64,000 nt of DNA from Mycoplasma simbae ATCC 49888. Lineage in GTDB: Bacteria; Bacillota_I; Bacilli_A; Mycoplasmatales; Metamycoplasmataceae. Position numbers and translations under genes: made by a program. Shown piece by piece: positions 1-9,228 of this stretch. Within the stretch, counting starts at the first letter, position 1, and each line of letters begins with the position of its first letter. Location: NCBI RefSeq assembly GCF_000702705.1, contig NZ_JNJG01000007.1:1-64000 (forward strand). Direction: 5' to 3'. Below the pieces are notes generated by a model. It was not told the origin of the DNA. It was given only the letters and a program-made list of their open reading frames with translations, and ran no database searches.

Positions 1-208
1 ATGCTCTGTTTTTGGCTTTTATATCAGCAGTATCTGACAAATAATTACCGTTATTATCTGAATTTCTCTTTAACTCTCTCGATATTGTTGAAGGAGAAAC
101 ATGTAAAATCGAAGCTATTTCTCTAATCGAAAAATTCTTATATCTAAGATTTTCGATTAAGAATCTTTGATTTTTATCAATATGAGAATATTTTTTACTA
201 TAATTCAT
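1..208 (-). mobile_element. IS30-family transposase, N-terminal part (cut by window edge)
   Basis: The reverse strand opens with ATG at 208 behind an AAAGGA ribosome site and reads about 69 codons to the window edge. The protein begins MNYSKKYSHIDKNQRFLIE and carries a helix-turn-helix with SIREIASILHVSPSTISREL, the N-terminal DNA-binding helix-turn-helix typical of IS30-family transposases (initiation at element ends is family knowledge). The DDE catalytic domain lies outside the window, so intactness cannot be judged. It sits just downstream of the restriction-modification cassette. A GCAACAC/GTGTTGC inverted pair at 257-287 probably marks the element end. Confidence 0.75.
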
Positions 209-256
209 TTATGTCCTTTCTAGTACCAGTAGATAGGGCATTTTTTTATTAAAAAT

Positions 257-287
257 GCAACACCAGTATTATATTACTAAGTGTTGC
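257..287. repeat. Inverted repeat near the presumed end of the IS30 element
   Basis: GCAACAC at 257-263 is matched by GTGTTGC at 281-287 across a 17-nt spacer. It lies about 50 bases upstream of the transposase start, where the element's terminal repeat would be expected. The other end and any target duplication are outside the window, so this is a plausible boundary only. Confidence 0.4.
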
Positions 288-308
288 ACTTGAATATACA
301 ATTTGGGA

Positions 309-335
309 AATCCAACGACTAATGTTGGATTTTTC
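309..335. terminator. Terminator hairpin between IS element and R-M operon
   Basis: AATCCAAC and GTTGGATT form an 8-bp stem with a 7-nt loop, followed by a short T-run on the plus strand. It lies just past the stop of the LlaJI-like gene and probably ends that operon or insulates it from the IS element. Confidence 0.5.
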
Positions 336-342
336 TATTCAA

Positions 343-1620
343 TTATTTATATATTTTTAAATTACTAGAAGCATTTATTATTTTAGATGAAAGATTTTTG
401 ATTTCTGTAAAATTTGGCTTTGCCAAATTGCTCATCAAGTGTTTTATATCAATCAAAAAAGCATGTATGTAATGATAATCTTGTAAATTATCTTTTCAAT
501 CGGATTTGGCAACACCTATATACTCATATTTATCTTCAGATGATGAAGAATACGGCATTAAAAAAGCATTGTATATTCGTGCACCACTATAAATTTCATT
601 TTTAAATTTGATATTGGTTGCAATGTATTCACCGTAAGAAATTTGTTTATTTATTGATGCTGAGTCGGGCAAGTGATTTGAATTCATTGTGATACCATAC
701 TTGTAATATTTAGCGTCTAATACGAAAATATCTTTGTCGTATCTCATTATCGTATCAGGTTCTAAGTATTTATTTTCTTTATTGTTCCCTGTATTTAAAA
801 TTCACTTTGTTTTTGGAAAAAAATACTTTTTATCTTCATTCCCAAATGAAGAATCTATTAATTTTTCTCATACGTACTCAAAATTGTTAGTGCCGTAAAA
901 GTATTCTTCAGAAAAAGTGTTAGTATCAAGCGATTCCAATATATTCGACATGGCTAAAAACAAGCGTATTTCAGTGTCATTACATACATAATGCATCATA
1001 CTTTTTAAATATGATTTATAAGTATAAATATTTTTTGTCATAATAGGTTTTTGCATACTATTCATATTATATAATCAACCTATTTTTAAGTAACTTTCGT
1101 ATACACAATATCTATTTATTTCCGTTATTAAAGAATCGTCAATATATGATATTTTTTTAACTTGATAATTATCAAATATTAAACCTTTTTCTGTTAAAAA
1201 TGGAATGAATTTTGAAATAGTTTTTTTTCAAGATATGATACCGCTTTTACCATTGATAAATTTATTTTGTTTTATTTTATATATACCGTTAGTTAAATAA
1301 CTTGTAAGCACATAGATATATGAATCTATTGGAAAATTAAGGCTCATGATGCCGCGATGCAAATTTTGACTTGGGATATTCGATTCATAATCCCCGTATA
1401 ATTTTAGTATGGAAAACAACAGCAATATATCATCTCGAACGTTTGCATCATCTTTTGAAATTGAATAACCTATGGGAAAGTGTATAGTTATTGAACGTTC
1501 GCCGTTTATAACTTCGGATTTTATGCCCACAAAATTATCGCCATTTATGTTGGTTGCGTTTCTACAATAGTCGTAAAGATTAATGTTTGATTTGTCACTA
1601 GCCTGTTCAGAATTACTCAT
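343..1620 (-). CDS. LlaJI-family restriction endonuclease (nuclease partner of the McrB-like GTPase)
   Basis: 425 aa, reading through three TGA (Trp) codons; ATG at 1620 follows a weak GGGAA site 16 nt after the stop of the McrB-like gene. The C-terminal half has a PD-(D/E)xK-like core: acidic residues before RYDKDIFVLDAKYYKYG, with the D-x-K in LDAKYY, then SINKQISYGEYI. This arrangement resembles LlaJI/McrC-type nucleases, which work with an McrB-like GTPase. As last gene of a five-gene cassette with two methyltransferases and a GTPase, it is the likely cleavage subunit. The family call rests on motif resemblance and context; the nuclease role is well supported, the exact subtype and target site are not. 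Confidence 0.65.
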
Positions 1621-1636
1621 TTTAAATTCCCAATAT

Positions 1637-2710
1637 TTAATTTACGCTATAAGTTAGCAAATGGTTTTTGATATTTTCATTAAATATATTAAGTCTGTCA
1701 TTGCCACTAGATGATGTGAAATGTAATATTATTTCATCAAGACTTTTATAATCAGTATTGAACAATTTATCTCTCGAAAATTTAAAAGCATCATCTCATA
1801 AGTATTTAATAACTTTTTCGGAAAATTTTTGCCCATTTGTATCATTATCAGCTAAATCCGAGTCGTTAATAAAGTAGGAACCTAACCTTTTATCCTCTGA
1901 TGAAATTAGTTCTACGTTGCTAATTAATATTAATTCGTTAATTACTTTGTTGAATACTTTTCACGTTATATCTGTATCTGATATCTTAATATCCTTATGA
2001 GTTGCTTTTTCTATATCATTAATTATCATTTTCATCGATCAACGTCTTTGAAACGCTGTATCTAACGTAAAAACATTTTGATCAGATGTATTCATAGATC
2101 CTAAAATGCTTAGATTAGAAGGTATTTTTATCGGTTTATCCTCATCACCGAAAATAATTTTGGCAATATTTCTGTTATTTATGAAATACTTGCTATTACC
2201 TTGTTGATCTCGGTCCAAAAGCTGAAAAATATCGCCAAATATGGCCGGAGAATTGCCACGGTTTATTTCCTCAATAATCAAAACATATTTATTTAACGGG
2301 TCTTTATAAGCATCTGCAATAACTTTCGTGAAGGGTCCAGGAATAAATTCATAAGATATTGTTTTTTGCTTTGAAGCTTCATCAATTTTTAGTATGGGCA
2401 ATAGTTGACCAATAAAATCTGAATTAGTGTATTCTGGATGGAAAACCACCCTTGTGACTTTTTGATCTTGACATAGCTTATCAATAGTGTAGCTTTTCCC
2501 TGAACCCGGCACACCATAAAATATTATATTTTGACCACCTGTTTGTCTATTACCAGAGTCATCATGCGAAATAGTTTGTAAATTAACACTCTCTAAATTT
2601 AGGAGTGATTCGAGCATACCGCCTTTAACATATTCAATCAATTCGTCTTTTGAAAAAATGTTATTTCCTAACTGGTATTTTCCAGTTTCTTTATTATAAA
2701 TTAATTTCAT
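1637..2710 (-). CDS. McrB-like AAA+ GTPase subunit of restriction system
   Basis: 357 aa, one of a five-gene restriction-modification cassette. Walker A is GVPGSGKS (about residues 66-73), Walker B is VLIIEEINRGN (143-153), and the McrB signature region is GSMNTSDQN (204-212) followed by an LDTAFQRR arginine segment. In McrB-type enzymes this motor hydrolyses GTP and drives translocation for the partner nuclease. ATG at 2710 was preferred because AGGAAG lies 7-8 nt upstream; a TTG at 2749 would overlap the preceding gene. Odd points: only about 60 residues precede Walker A, so the usual N-terminal DNA-recognition domain is absent, and the common MNxxDR reads MNTSDQ. The target-recognition part may lie in the neighbouring 212-aa protein. 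Confidence 0.8.
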
Positions 2711-2729
2711 ACAATCTTCCTTACGCTTA

Positions 2730-3368
2730 TTAATAAAGGGATTTTTCAATTATATTTTTTCTATACAGTGACAGAAATCCAATTTCTTTAAGATATTTAG
2801 GCAGGCATTTTTTTCTTATTCTTAACTGATCATTTTTCGTTTGATCTTTATCTCTTCTGTTTAGGTTGATAAATATACCAATTTCTGAAGCTATCAAATT
2901 TATTATGTCTTGTTTTTCATAGTCTCTATCTACATCAATAGATAAAAAACCAAATGTTTTATCGTATGATGAGCGACCATCGAAGCAACCCATTAAAAAA
3001 TATTTTTTTACTGTTGTGGTTGAACTTTTTATCCTTAAAACTATTTCGTTTAGAATTGAATGTAAAGATAAAATATCTACATCTAAAACCAACAAAAGAC
3101 TAAAGCCTAATTTTCTTGATATTTTCGCCACTGATGAATTATTGGATAAGATCATAGGTTTTTCGGGAATATTTTTAATAAGTTTAATCACTGATAAAAA
3201 ATGGGAGTTTATACATTCATTGTCAATCATGTTAGGATTGTGATTTATAGGACTTATTAAGTAATTCACACCGTTAATTTCTTTAATTTTAATCAATGGG
3301 TATGCCAGCCCAATAATGTACGCGACCGATTCATTTATTGTCATGTTTATTAATTGGCTAACTTTCAT
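2730..3368 (-). CDS. Unrecognised 212-aa protein inside the R-M cassette
   Basis: ATG at 3368 (AAGGG upstream) overlaps the end of the beta-class methyltransferase by 11 nt, so the two are probably translationally coupled; it ends 19 nt before the McrB-like start. I do not recognise the family with certainty. Two segments, AYIIGLAYPLIKI near the N-terminus and YFLMGCFDGRSSYDK around residue 145, resemble the paired LAGLIDADG helices of homing-type endonucleases, and the region after the second is basic (NRRDKDQ, RIRKK). Alternatively it may be a detached DNA-recognition subunit, as the McrB-like protein lacks one. Both readings are inference. Placement between methylase and motor genes makes a restriction or specificity role likely. 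Confidence 0.7.
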   Translation of the reverse strand: MKVSQLINMTINESVAYIIGLAYPLIKIKEINGVNYLISPINHNPNMIDNECINSHFLSVIKLIKNIPEKPMILSNNSSVAKISRKLGFSLLLVLDVDILSLHSILNEIVLRIKSSTTTVKKYFLMGCFDGRSSYDKTFGFLSIDVDRDYEKQDIINLIASEIGIFINLNRRDKDQTKNDQLRIRKKCLPKYLKEIGFLSLYRKNIIEKSLY

Positions 3369-4080
3369 TATGTTCCCTTGAAATTCTATTTTTTGCTATT
3401 TTGAAGTAATCTGAATTTATTTCGATGCCTATAAAATTTCTTTTCATTTTTAATGACGCTACACCAGTTGTGCCACTTCCCATAAAAGGATCTAAAATAG
3501 TGTCTCTCTCATTTGTGTGAATTGAAATTAAATCTTCCATTAGTTTTAAACTTTTTTGCGTTGGATGCCCAGTTTTTTCTAAGCCAGAAACTATTGGGTA
3601 CCTAAATAAACTTCTAACATATGGTTGATTTTGCGGTTTATTAAAAATTCATTTGGATTTGCCTTTTACTGCCCAAATAGCAAACTCCATATCTTGAACA
3701 TATCTTCTATTTGTGTTTCTTGGCATGGGATTGTTTTTTTGTCAAATAATTACATCCTTCACGAAAATTCCTTCGCATTTGTTTTCTAGGATTTCGATAA
3801 TATGGCTAATGTATCTGTATGAGCAAAAAATTATCATAGAGCCGCCTGATCTTAATATTTTAGAATAAGGTGGTATTCATGAGTATAGATTAAAATCACC
3901 ATTATCTCAAACACCAAAATCAATACCTTTTCTTGGGTTGTTAAGTGTGTGAAAATTGTTAGTCTTTGAAATATTGTATGGCGGATCTGTTATTATGTGA
4001 TCTACCTTGCAATTCGAATTTAAAAATTTTTCAATTATATTTAGTGCATCATCGTTGTATAACTCTATTTTTTTAATCAT
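3358..4080 (-). CDS. Beta-class DNA amino-methyltransferase (N6-adenine or N4-cytosine)
   Basis: 240 aa with four in-frame TGA codons. The N-terminal DPPYNIS is the catalytic motif IV of amino-methyltransferases; the C-terminal LDPFMGSGTTG is the AdoMet-binding motif I. Motif IV before motif I is the beta-class order, and DPPY favours N6-adenine although N4-cytosine is not excluded. The start ATG at 4080 overlaps the end of the upstream m5C methyltransferase by 8 nt (ATGATTAA). It protects host DNA from the linked restriction subunits. Having an amino-MTase beside an m5C-MTase suggests an asymmetric site with each strand modified by a different enzyme. Confidence 0.88.
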
Positions 4081-5152
4081 CTTGCAACTCCGAAATTATG
4101 TGTTTTCCTATATTTCTAGATAATGCTGGTGGCACCGCGTTTCCTATTTGTCTACAAACTGAAGTTTTGGGCCCTTTGAAAATAAAGCGGTCGGGAAATC
4201 CTTGTATTCTCGCCGCTTCTCGCGGCGTTATTGAGCGATTTAAAAAAGGGTGAGAATTTTTCCCGTTGGATGGCGTATCAAACCTTGTGTCAATTGTTGG
4301 ACTTGGTTTATCTCACTCCAATCTCGATCAAGTTGTGCCGAATTTTTGGTTTCCATGAAACTCTTTTGGTAAATATTTCTTGCTTCCTTCGGGTGGGATA
4401 AAAGACAATTTTTCAATGGCCACTTTAGAGTGGCTGGTTGCAATATGATTATATAATTGCACAGAATCTTTTCGCATATTTTTTTGATAATCTGATAAAG
4501 GCTGAGAAAGATATTGAGAAACAAATAAACCTTCTCCAGAATTAAGATATGATAAATCCGATATAGCGTCTCTGACGGTTAGTTTTAAACTATTTTTGGG
4601 AGGTTTTGGTAATGTTATCAATTTATCACCCTTGTGTGCAATTATGATGGCTCTTTCCCTGTTTTGAGGGACGCCAAAATCATGTGCATTTAACACCCCA
4701 TAATCACATTTGTATCCGTTTTTTTTCAATTTACTTATTATTTGATCAATAAAATAACCATTGGAAGATTTAATCATATTCTTCACGTTTTCAATAATTA
4801 CAATTTTTGGAAGCAAATCTTCTACAATATCAAGGAACTCTAGAAAAAGAAAATTCCTTGGATCATCCAACCCTAAATTCTTTCCTTTCAAACTAAATCC
4901 TTGACATGGTGGCCCACCAATTATCATATTAATACCGATTTTTTTTGAAATTTCCAACAGTTCTTTTTTTGTATCTGGTTTACAAATATCACCCAAAACA
5001 CATCTAGCTTTAGGGAAATTAAATTTAAATGTTTCTAGAGCATGTTTATCGAAATCGACCGCAACTAATGTTTCAAAATAAGGCAGAGAGTCAAGACCAT
5101 AGGAAAAACCACCCGCGCCCGAAAACAAATCTAAAATCTTAAATTTTTCCAT
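4073..5152 (-). CDS. DNA (cytosine-5) methyltransferase
   Basis: 359 aa with two in-frame TGA codons. It has the canonical m5C order: DLFSGAGGFSYG (motif I, AdoMet), GGPPCQGFS (motif IV, catalytic Cys), ENVKNM (VI), QNRERAI (VIII), and a C-terminal RQIGNAVPP (X). The enzyme transfers a methyl group to C5 of cytosine in the target. ATG at 5152 was chosen because GGAG lies 6 nt upstream; ATG 5164 and TTG 5176 are in-frame alternatives. It is the first gene of the cassette and overlaps the next by 8 nt. The target sequence cannot be read from the protein. Confidence 0.93.
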
Positions 5153-5476
5153 AATTAACTCCATAAAAAACGACAATTTTATTAACCTTGTCGGTGTACG
5201 TTTAATATTTTAATATAAATATTGTTACTTTTTAAAAGTTTTGAATGTATTACGAAAAAATCAATTTTTAGTCATGAAAATATTCTAAAACAAACAAAAA
5301 ACATTAGTTATTATGTTGCTTATAAACTTGTTTAAGTAGAACTCTTTAATATTTATTAGACAAAAAAGCCAGCCTCTTCGGAGTTAGCTTTGTATTATTC
5401 AGTATAAATTTTTGTTTCGGCATTCAAGTCTGTATCATCTAAGCAGCCTGTGCTTAAATGTTCTAAGTACTTTTAT
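5153..5476. other. Intergenic region upstream of the R-M cassette
   Basis: About 320 bases without a convincing gene. It carries the promoter region of the minus-strand R-M operon (AT-rich, no strong consensus -10 seen) and, near 5362-5391, a minus-strand terminator for the gene upstream. No RNA gene signature was recognised. Confidence 0.6.
5362..5391 (-). terminator. Rho-independent terminator after the EIIB-like gene
   Basis: On the minus strand AAAGCTAACTC pairs imperfectly with GGCTGGCTTT around a short loop and is followed by six T residues. It lies about 85 nt beyond the stop codon of the EIIB-like gene. Confidence 0.65.
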
Positions 5477-5842
5477 TTAAATTATTTGTTGTAAAGCTTG
5501 GGCGTATGATTGTGCTTTTTCGGCAACTATTAAACTGACTTTATCAGTATTCATAAAAGCACCGCTGGCTAATTTTTTAGCAATAATTTGTTTTAATTGC
5601 ACAGAGTTTTTATCCTTGATTTGCACAATCAATTTTGAACCTTTAGCTTCTACAAAAGCAATATTGTCTTTTGAGCCCAATAATTCGCACAGTAAGCTAG
5701 CTTCATGATTATTCAATTTATAGTTAGCTTTGCCTTGTTTAATAGCTTGAGTTTTTTTGTTTTGCAAGTGTCAGTGTAATCAGCAAAAACCTAAAGTTAA
5801 AATAGTTAAAATTGCCAAAATAAATTTATCTTTTTTTGTCAT
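5477..5842 (-). CDS. Membrane-anchored PTS EIIB-like domain lacking the catalytic cysteine
   Basis: 121 aa; two TGA codons near the N-terminus read as Trp and extend the gene upstream to ATG 5842. Residues 7-25 form one hydrophobic membrane segment, followed by a single cytoplasmic domain of about 80 residues. LLGSKDNIAFVEAKGSKLIVQIKD matches the glucose-type EIIB fold pattern (LGGKENI..DACxTRLRV.VKD). In real EIIB the phosphorylated Cys follows the Ala; here that position is Lys67, and the T-R after it is Ser69-Lys70. It therefore cannot carry phosphate the usual way and may be a regulatory or structural relative. It is divergent to trpS. Fold assignment is fair, function unknown. Confidence 0.6.
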
Positions 5843-5910
5843 GCTCTTATTATATCAACACTAACTTTGTATTATAATTTAAAATAATTTTTAGCATGCA
5901 GGAGGAAAAA

Positions 5911-6912
5911 ATGAACAAACCTAGATTAATTAGTGGAATTAAACCAACTGGCGAGCTAACTTTAGGAAATTACATAGGTGCATTGAAAAACTTTGTCAAG
6001 ATGCAAGATGATTATGAGGCCTACTTTTTTGTGGCAGATTTACACGGCTTGACCACTGGAACTGTCAACGCTAAAGAAAATTTAAATGCCAGAAAACAAA
6101 CTGTAGCTATGTATTTAGCTTGTGGGCTAGATCCTAATAAAGCATCAATATTTTACCAATCCGATTTATATGAACACACCTATGCTCAATGGCTTTTAAC
6201 CACCGAAGTTTCGCTAGGTGAATTGCAACGAATGACGCAATTTAAAGATAAAGCACAAAAATTGCAAAAACAAGACAATGGGACTGAAAAAATACCAGTA
6301 GGTTTGTTAATGTATCCAATTTTAATGGCTGCTGATATATTGATCTACAACGCTGATGTAGTGCCTATTGGTGAAGACCAAACTCAACACATGGAATTAA
6401 CGCGCACAATTGCTCAGCGCATCAATAAAAACTACAAAATGCGTTTAACATTGCCTAAGGGTGTTGTTCCACCTGTAGGTGCACGCATTAAATCATTAAC
6501 CAATCCTGAAAATAAAATGTCAAAAAGCGATAAAAGCGATAGGGGAACTATCTACTTATTGGAAGATCCTCAACAAGCCTATAACAAGATTATGAAGGCT
6601 GTTACTGACTCAGAAAACAAAGTTTATGCTAGTGAAAACAAGCCTGGCGTAACGAACTTATTAAATATTTATGCAGCTTTAGCTGACATTAGTCTTGAGC
6701 AAGCAGAGCAAATTTTTAAAGATAGCAATTATGCTGAATTTAAAATGGCAGTAGCTCAAAAAGTAAAATATGAATTAATCAAAATTCAAACCAATTATCA
6801 AAGTGCATCTAAATTAATTGATCAAATCACAGAGCAAGGGATGCAACAAGCAAAACAAATATGTGGCCCAATTGTTGCTCAATTAGCACAAAAAATGGGT
6901 TTTAAGGAATAA
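5911..6912 (+). CDS. trpS: Tryptophanyl-tRNA synthetase
   Basis: 333 aa class I synthetase that charges tRNA-Trp in the cytoplasm; in this organism the products serve both UGG and UGA codons. The ATP-binding HIGH-type motif is PTGELTLGNYIG (about 12-23) and KMSKS is at 202-206, with the conserved GEDQTQHMELTR segment between. ATG 5911 is chosen because GGAGGA lies 5 nt upstream; an in-frame ATG at 5896 lacks a good site. A -10 TATAAT lies at 5873-5878. It is the first gene of a run with thrS, two bases apart. Confidence 0.97.
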   Translation: MNKPRLISGIKPTGELTLGNYIGALKNFVKMQDDYEAYFFVADLHGLTTGTVNAKENLNARKQTVAMYLACGLDPNKASIFYQSDLYEHTYAQWLLTTEVSLGELQRMTQFKDKAQKLQKQDNGTEKIPVGLLMYPILMAADILIYNADVVPIGEDQTQHMELTRTIAQRINKNYKMRLTLPKGVVPPVGARIKSLTNPENKMSKSDKSDRGTIYLLEDPQQAYNKIMKAVTDSENKVYASENKPGVTNLLNIYAALADISLEQAEQIFKDSNYAEFKMAVAQKVKYELIKIQTNYQSASKLIDQITEQGMQQAKQICGPIVAQLAQKMGFKE

Positions 6913-6914
6913 AC

Positions 6915-8663
6915 ATGAAAGTACAAGCAGATAAATTATTAAATCACACATGCTCACACCTTTTAGGTGCGGCTGTAGAACATTTATACCCAAATGTAAA
7001 GTTAGGTTTTGGACCTGCAACAGAAGAAGGTTTTTACTACGACTTTGAATTTGAACAACCAATTAGTGATCAAGAATTAGCAAAAATTGAAAAACTAATG
7101 AAAAAATTCGCTTCACGCAATCTTGAAACTATTCAAATTAGCGAATCTGAATACGATTTTAGCAATAAACCATACAAAAAAGAGCTTTACGATGAGCTAA
7201 AAGCTAGAGCTGAAACAATTACATTCTACGCTTTGCAAGATCCTTTAAACAAAGAAATTGTCTTTAAAGATTTATGTGCTGGCGGCCACGTAGAGAGCAC
7301 TAAACACATCAAACACTTTAAACTTTTATCTTTAGCGGGTGCATATTGAAGAGGTAACTCAGATAATATCCAATTAACTAGAATTTATGGTACAGCTTGA
7401 AGCACTAAAGATGAGTTAGATTCATATTTAGCACTATTGCAAGATCGTAAAGAAAGAGACCACCGTAAAATTGGTAAAGACTTGAAAATTTTTGCAATGC
7501 ACCAATTGACTGGTCAAGGTTTACCTATTTGACTAGAAGATGGAATGTACATTCACAATGAAATCCGTAATTTAGTGCTAAAAATGGACCGTAAATACGG
7601 CTTTACTGAAGTTTTAACACCACACTTTGGTAACGAACAACTTTACCAAATTTCAGGTCACTTAGCTCACTATAAAGACGATATGTTTGCTCCAATTGTA
7701 ATTGAAAAAGAACGTTTAATTCCACGGCCAATGACGTGCCCACACCACAACATTTGCTATGGACTTGAAAAACGTTCATACCGTGATTTACCAATTAGAT
7801 ATTCAGAACAATCACAGTTATATCGCTATGAAAAATCTGGCGCACTAACTGGTCTAGAACGTGTACGTGGAATGCTTTTAACTGAAGGACATCTATACGT
7901 AAGAGAAGATCAAATTTTTGATGAAATCGTGAGAATGTACAACCAAATCTCTGAAACATTAAAGATTTTTAATATCCAAATTTCGTTTATTTCGCTTTCA
8001 TTACGTGATCCTAACGATAAAGAAAAATATTTTAACGATGATGCGATGTGAAACAAAAGCGAAAAAATGCTTAAAGATGCTCTTGATTCAATGCATGTTA
8101 AATATGAAGCCATTCCTGGTGAAGCAGCCTTTTATGGACCTAAAATGGATGTGCAAATTCATACCGCTTTAGGTCATGAAGTAACAGTTGCAACAATTCA
8201 ACTTGACTTTTTACAGCCAATGAAATTTGATCTTAAATATACAGACAAAGACGGTTCAGATGCACGTCCCGTGATGATTCACCGTGGTTTAATTGGAACC
8301 TATGAACGTTTTGTGGCTATTTTACTAGAACAAACAAAAGGTGTGTTGCCATTTTGACTAGCTCCTAAACAAGTGAGTGTAATTCCAGTTAATTTAGAGG
8401 AAAATCTAGAATATGCACGCAAAATTACTGATTTATTATGAAATCATGGCTTTAGAGTTAAACTAGATGATCGGGATGAAAGATTAAATAAAAAAATTCG
8501 TGAAGCACAAATTTCTAAATCTAAATTCCAAGTTATTTTGGGTGCTAACGAAGCAAATACAAACACCATTTCATACCGTAAATATGGCGAAGAATCAACC
8601 CACACTGTTAGCGTGGATGAATTTGTTGCCCTATTACATAATTTAGTAGCAAAATATGAGTAA
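6915..8663 (+). CDS. thrS: Threonyl-tRNA synthetase lacking the TGS domain
   Basis: 582 aa class II synthetase, read through several TGA codons. The protein begins directly in the N2 editing domain: HTCSH near the start and DLCAGGH around residue 120 retain the His/Asp/Cys residues of the ThrRS editing site. The catalytic core has MTCPHH (zinc ligand Cys), motif 2 around [19 protein letters not shown] and motif 3 [11 protein letters not shown], then a C-terminal anticodon-binding domain. Compared with the bacterial norm of about 640 aa, the N-terminal TGS/N1 domain is missing, a reduction seen in mycoplasmas. The start is 2 nt after trpS, so the genes are coupled; the stop overlaps the next gene by 8 nt. 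Confidence 0.97.
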
Positions 8664-9051
8664 AAACAAGTACGCTCCTTTAATTGCCGTCTTTTTTATA
8701 GCTTTAACTCAAATCTTACCTTTGACAACTTTGTGGCTTGTTGGTACTAAAGATTTTTTAAACCAAATTCTTTTTGACTTTAATATAATTTTGTGAGTAC
8801 CAATTGCAATCTCTATTATTTCTATAGTAGTTGCAATAGTTTTAATTTACTTTAAACAATTAAACCTTAAATCAATTAATTTTATAGTGCCACTGAGCTG
8901 TTTATACACTTTAGTAATTACAACTTCATTAAGCTCACTTTCAATGATAGTTCGCTTTGCCATAGCCTTAGGGTGCACTATTGTTATTACTATACTAACT
9001 AATGTTGTAGCTAGCTTAATTGAAGAGAAATTCTATTTCAATAAAGTTTAA
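8656..9051 (+). CDS. Small four-helix membrane protein, unknown
   Basis: 131 aa, starting at an ATG that overlaps the end of thrS by 8 nt, so probably translationally coupled. One TGA is read as Trp. The sequence has four hydrophobic stretches (about 9-29, 42-66, 77-97, 99-121) separated by short polar loops and ends EEKFYFNKV. No catalytic motif was seen and the family was not recognised. The context suggests only co-expression with trpS-thrS. Confidence 0.75.
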
Positions 9052-9053
9052 TT

Positions 9054-9084
9054 AAATGCGCTGGCGCATTTTTTTTTTTTTTTT
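9054..9084 (+). terminator. Terminator with a 16-T tract
   Basis: AATGCG-CTGG-CGCATT hairpin directly followed by 16 consecutive T residues (9069-9084). It ends the trpS-thrS run. The tract is unusually long for a terminator. Confidence 0.8.
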
Positions 9085-9165
9085 GTAAAAGTTTGCCATT
9101 AGAGCACACCCCAAAACAGCAATAAACAGGGCAAATAAAGAAAAAGTGTGTAAAAAATGGGCTAA

Positions 9166-9194
9166 TTTGCCGCAATTTAATAAAAAAGTATAAT
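9166..9194 (+). promoter_or_regulatory. Predicted promoter of the 9229 lipoprotein
   Basis: TATAAT at 9189-9194 with a weak TTTGCC 17 nt upstream; about 34 nt later the lipoprotein ATG follows an AAGGAG ribosome site. Confidence 0.5.
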
Positions 9195-9228
9195 TTAAGC
9201 ATAGGAAAAATAAATTACAAGGAGACTA

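Noticed and set aside
2730-2749. Possible frameshift fusing the 212-aa gene with the McrB-like gene
   Set aside because: The McrB frame has a TAA immediately before the TTG at 2749, and a proper ribosome site precedes ATG 2710, so the two are separate genes.
4240-4524. Minus-strand open frame of 94 codons inside the m5C methyltransferase
   Set aside because: It lies in a different frame of a conserved methyltransferase and has no ribosome site or family resemblance.
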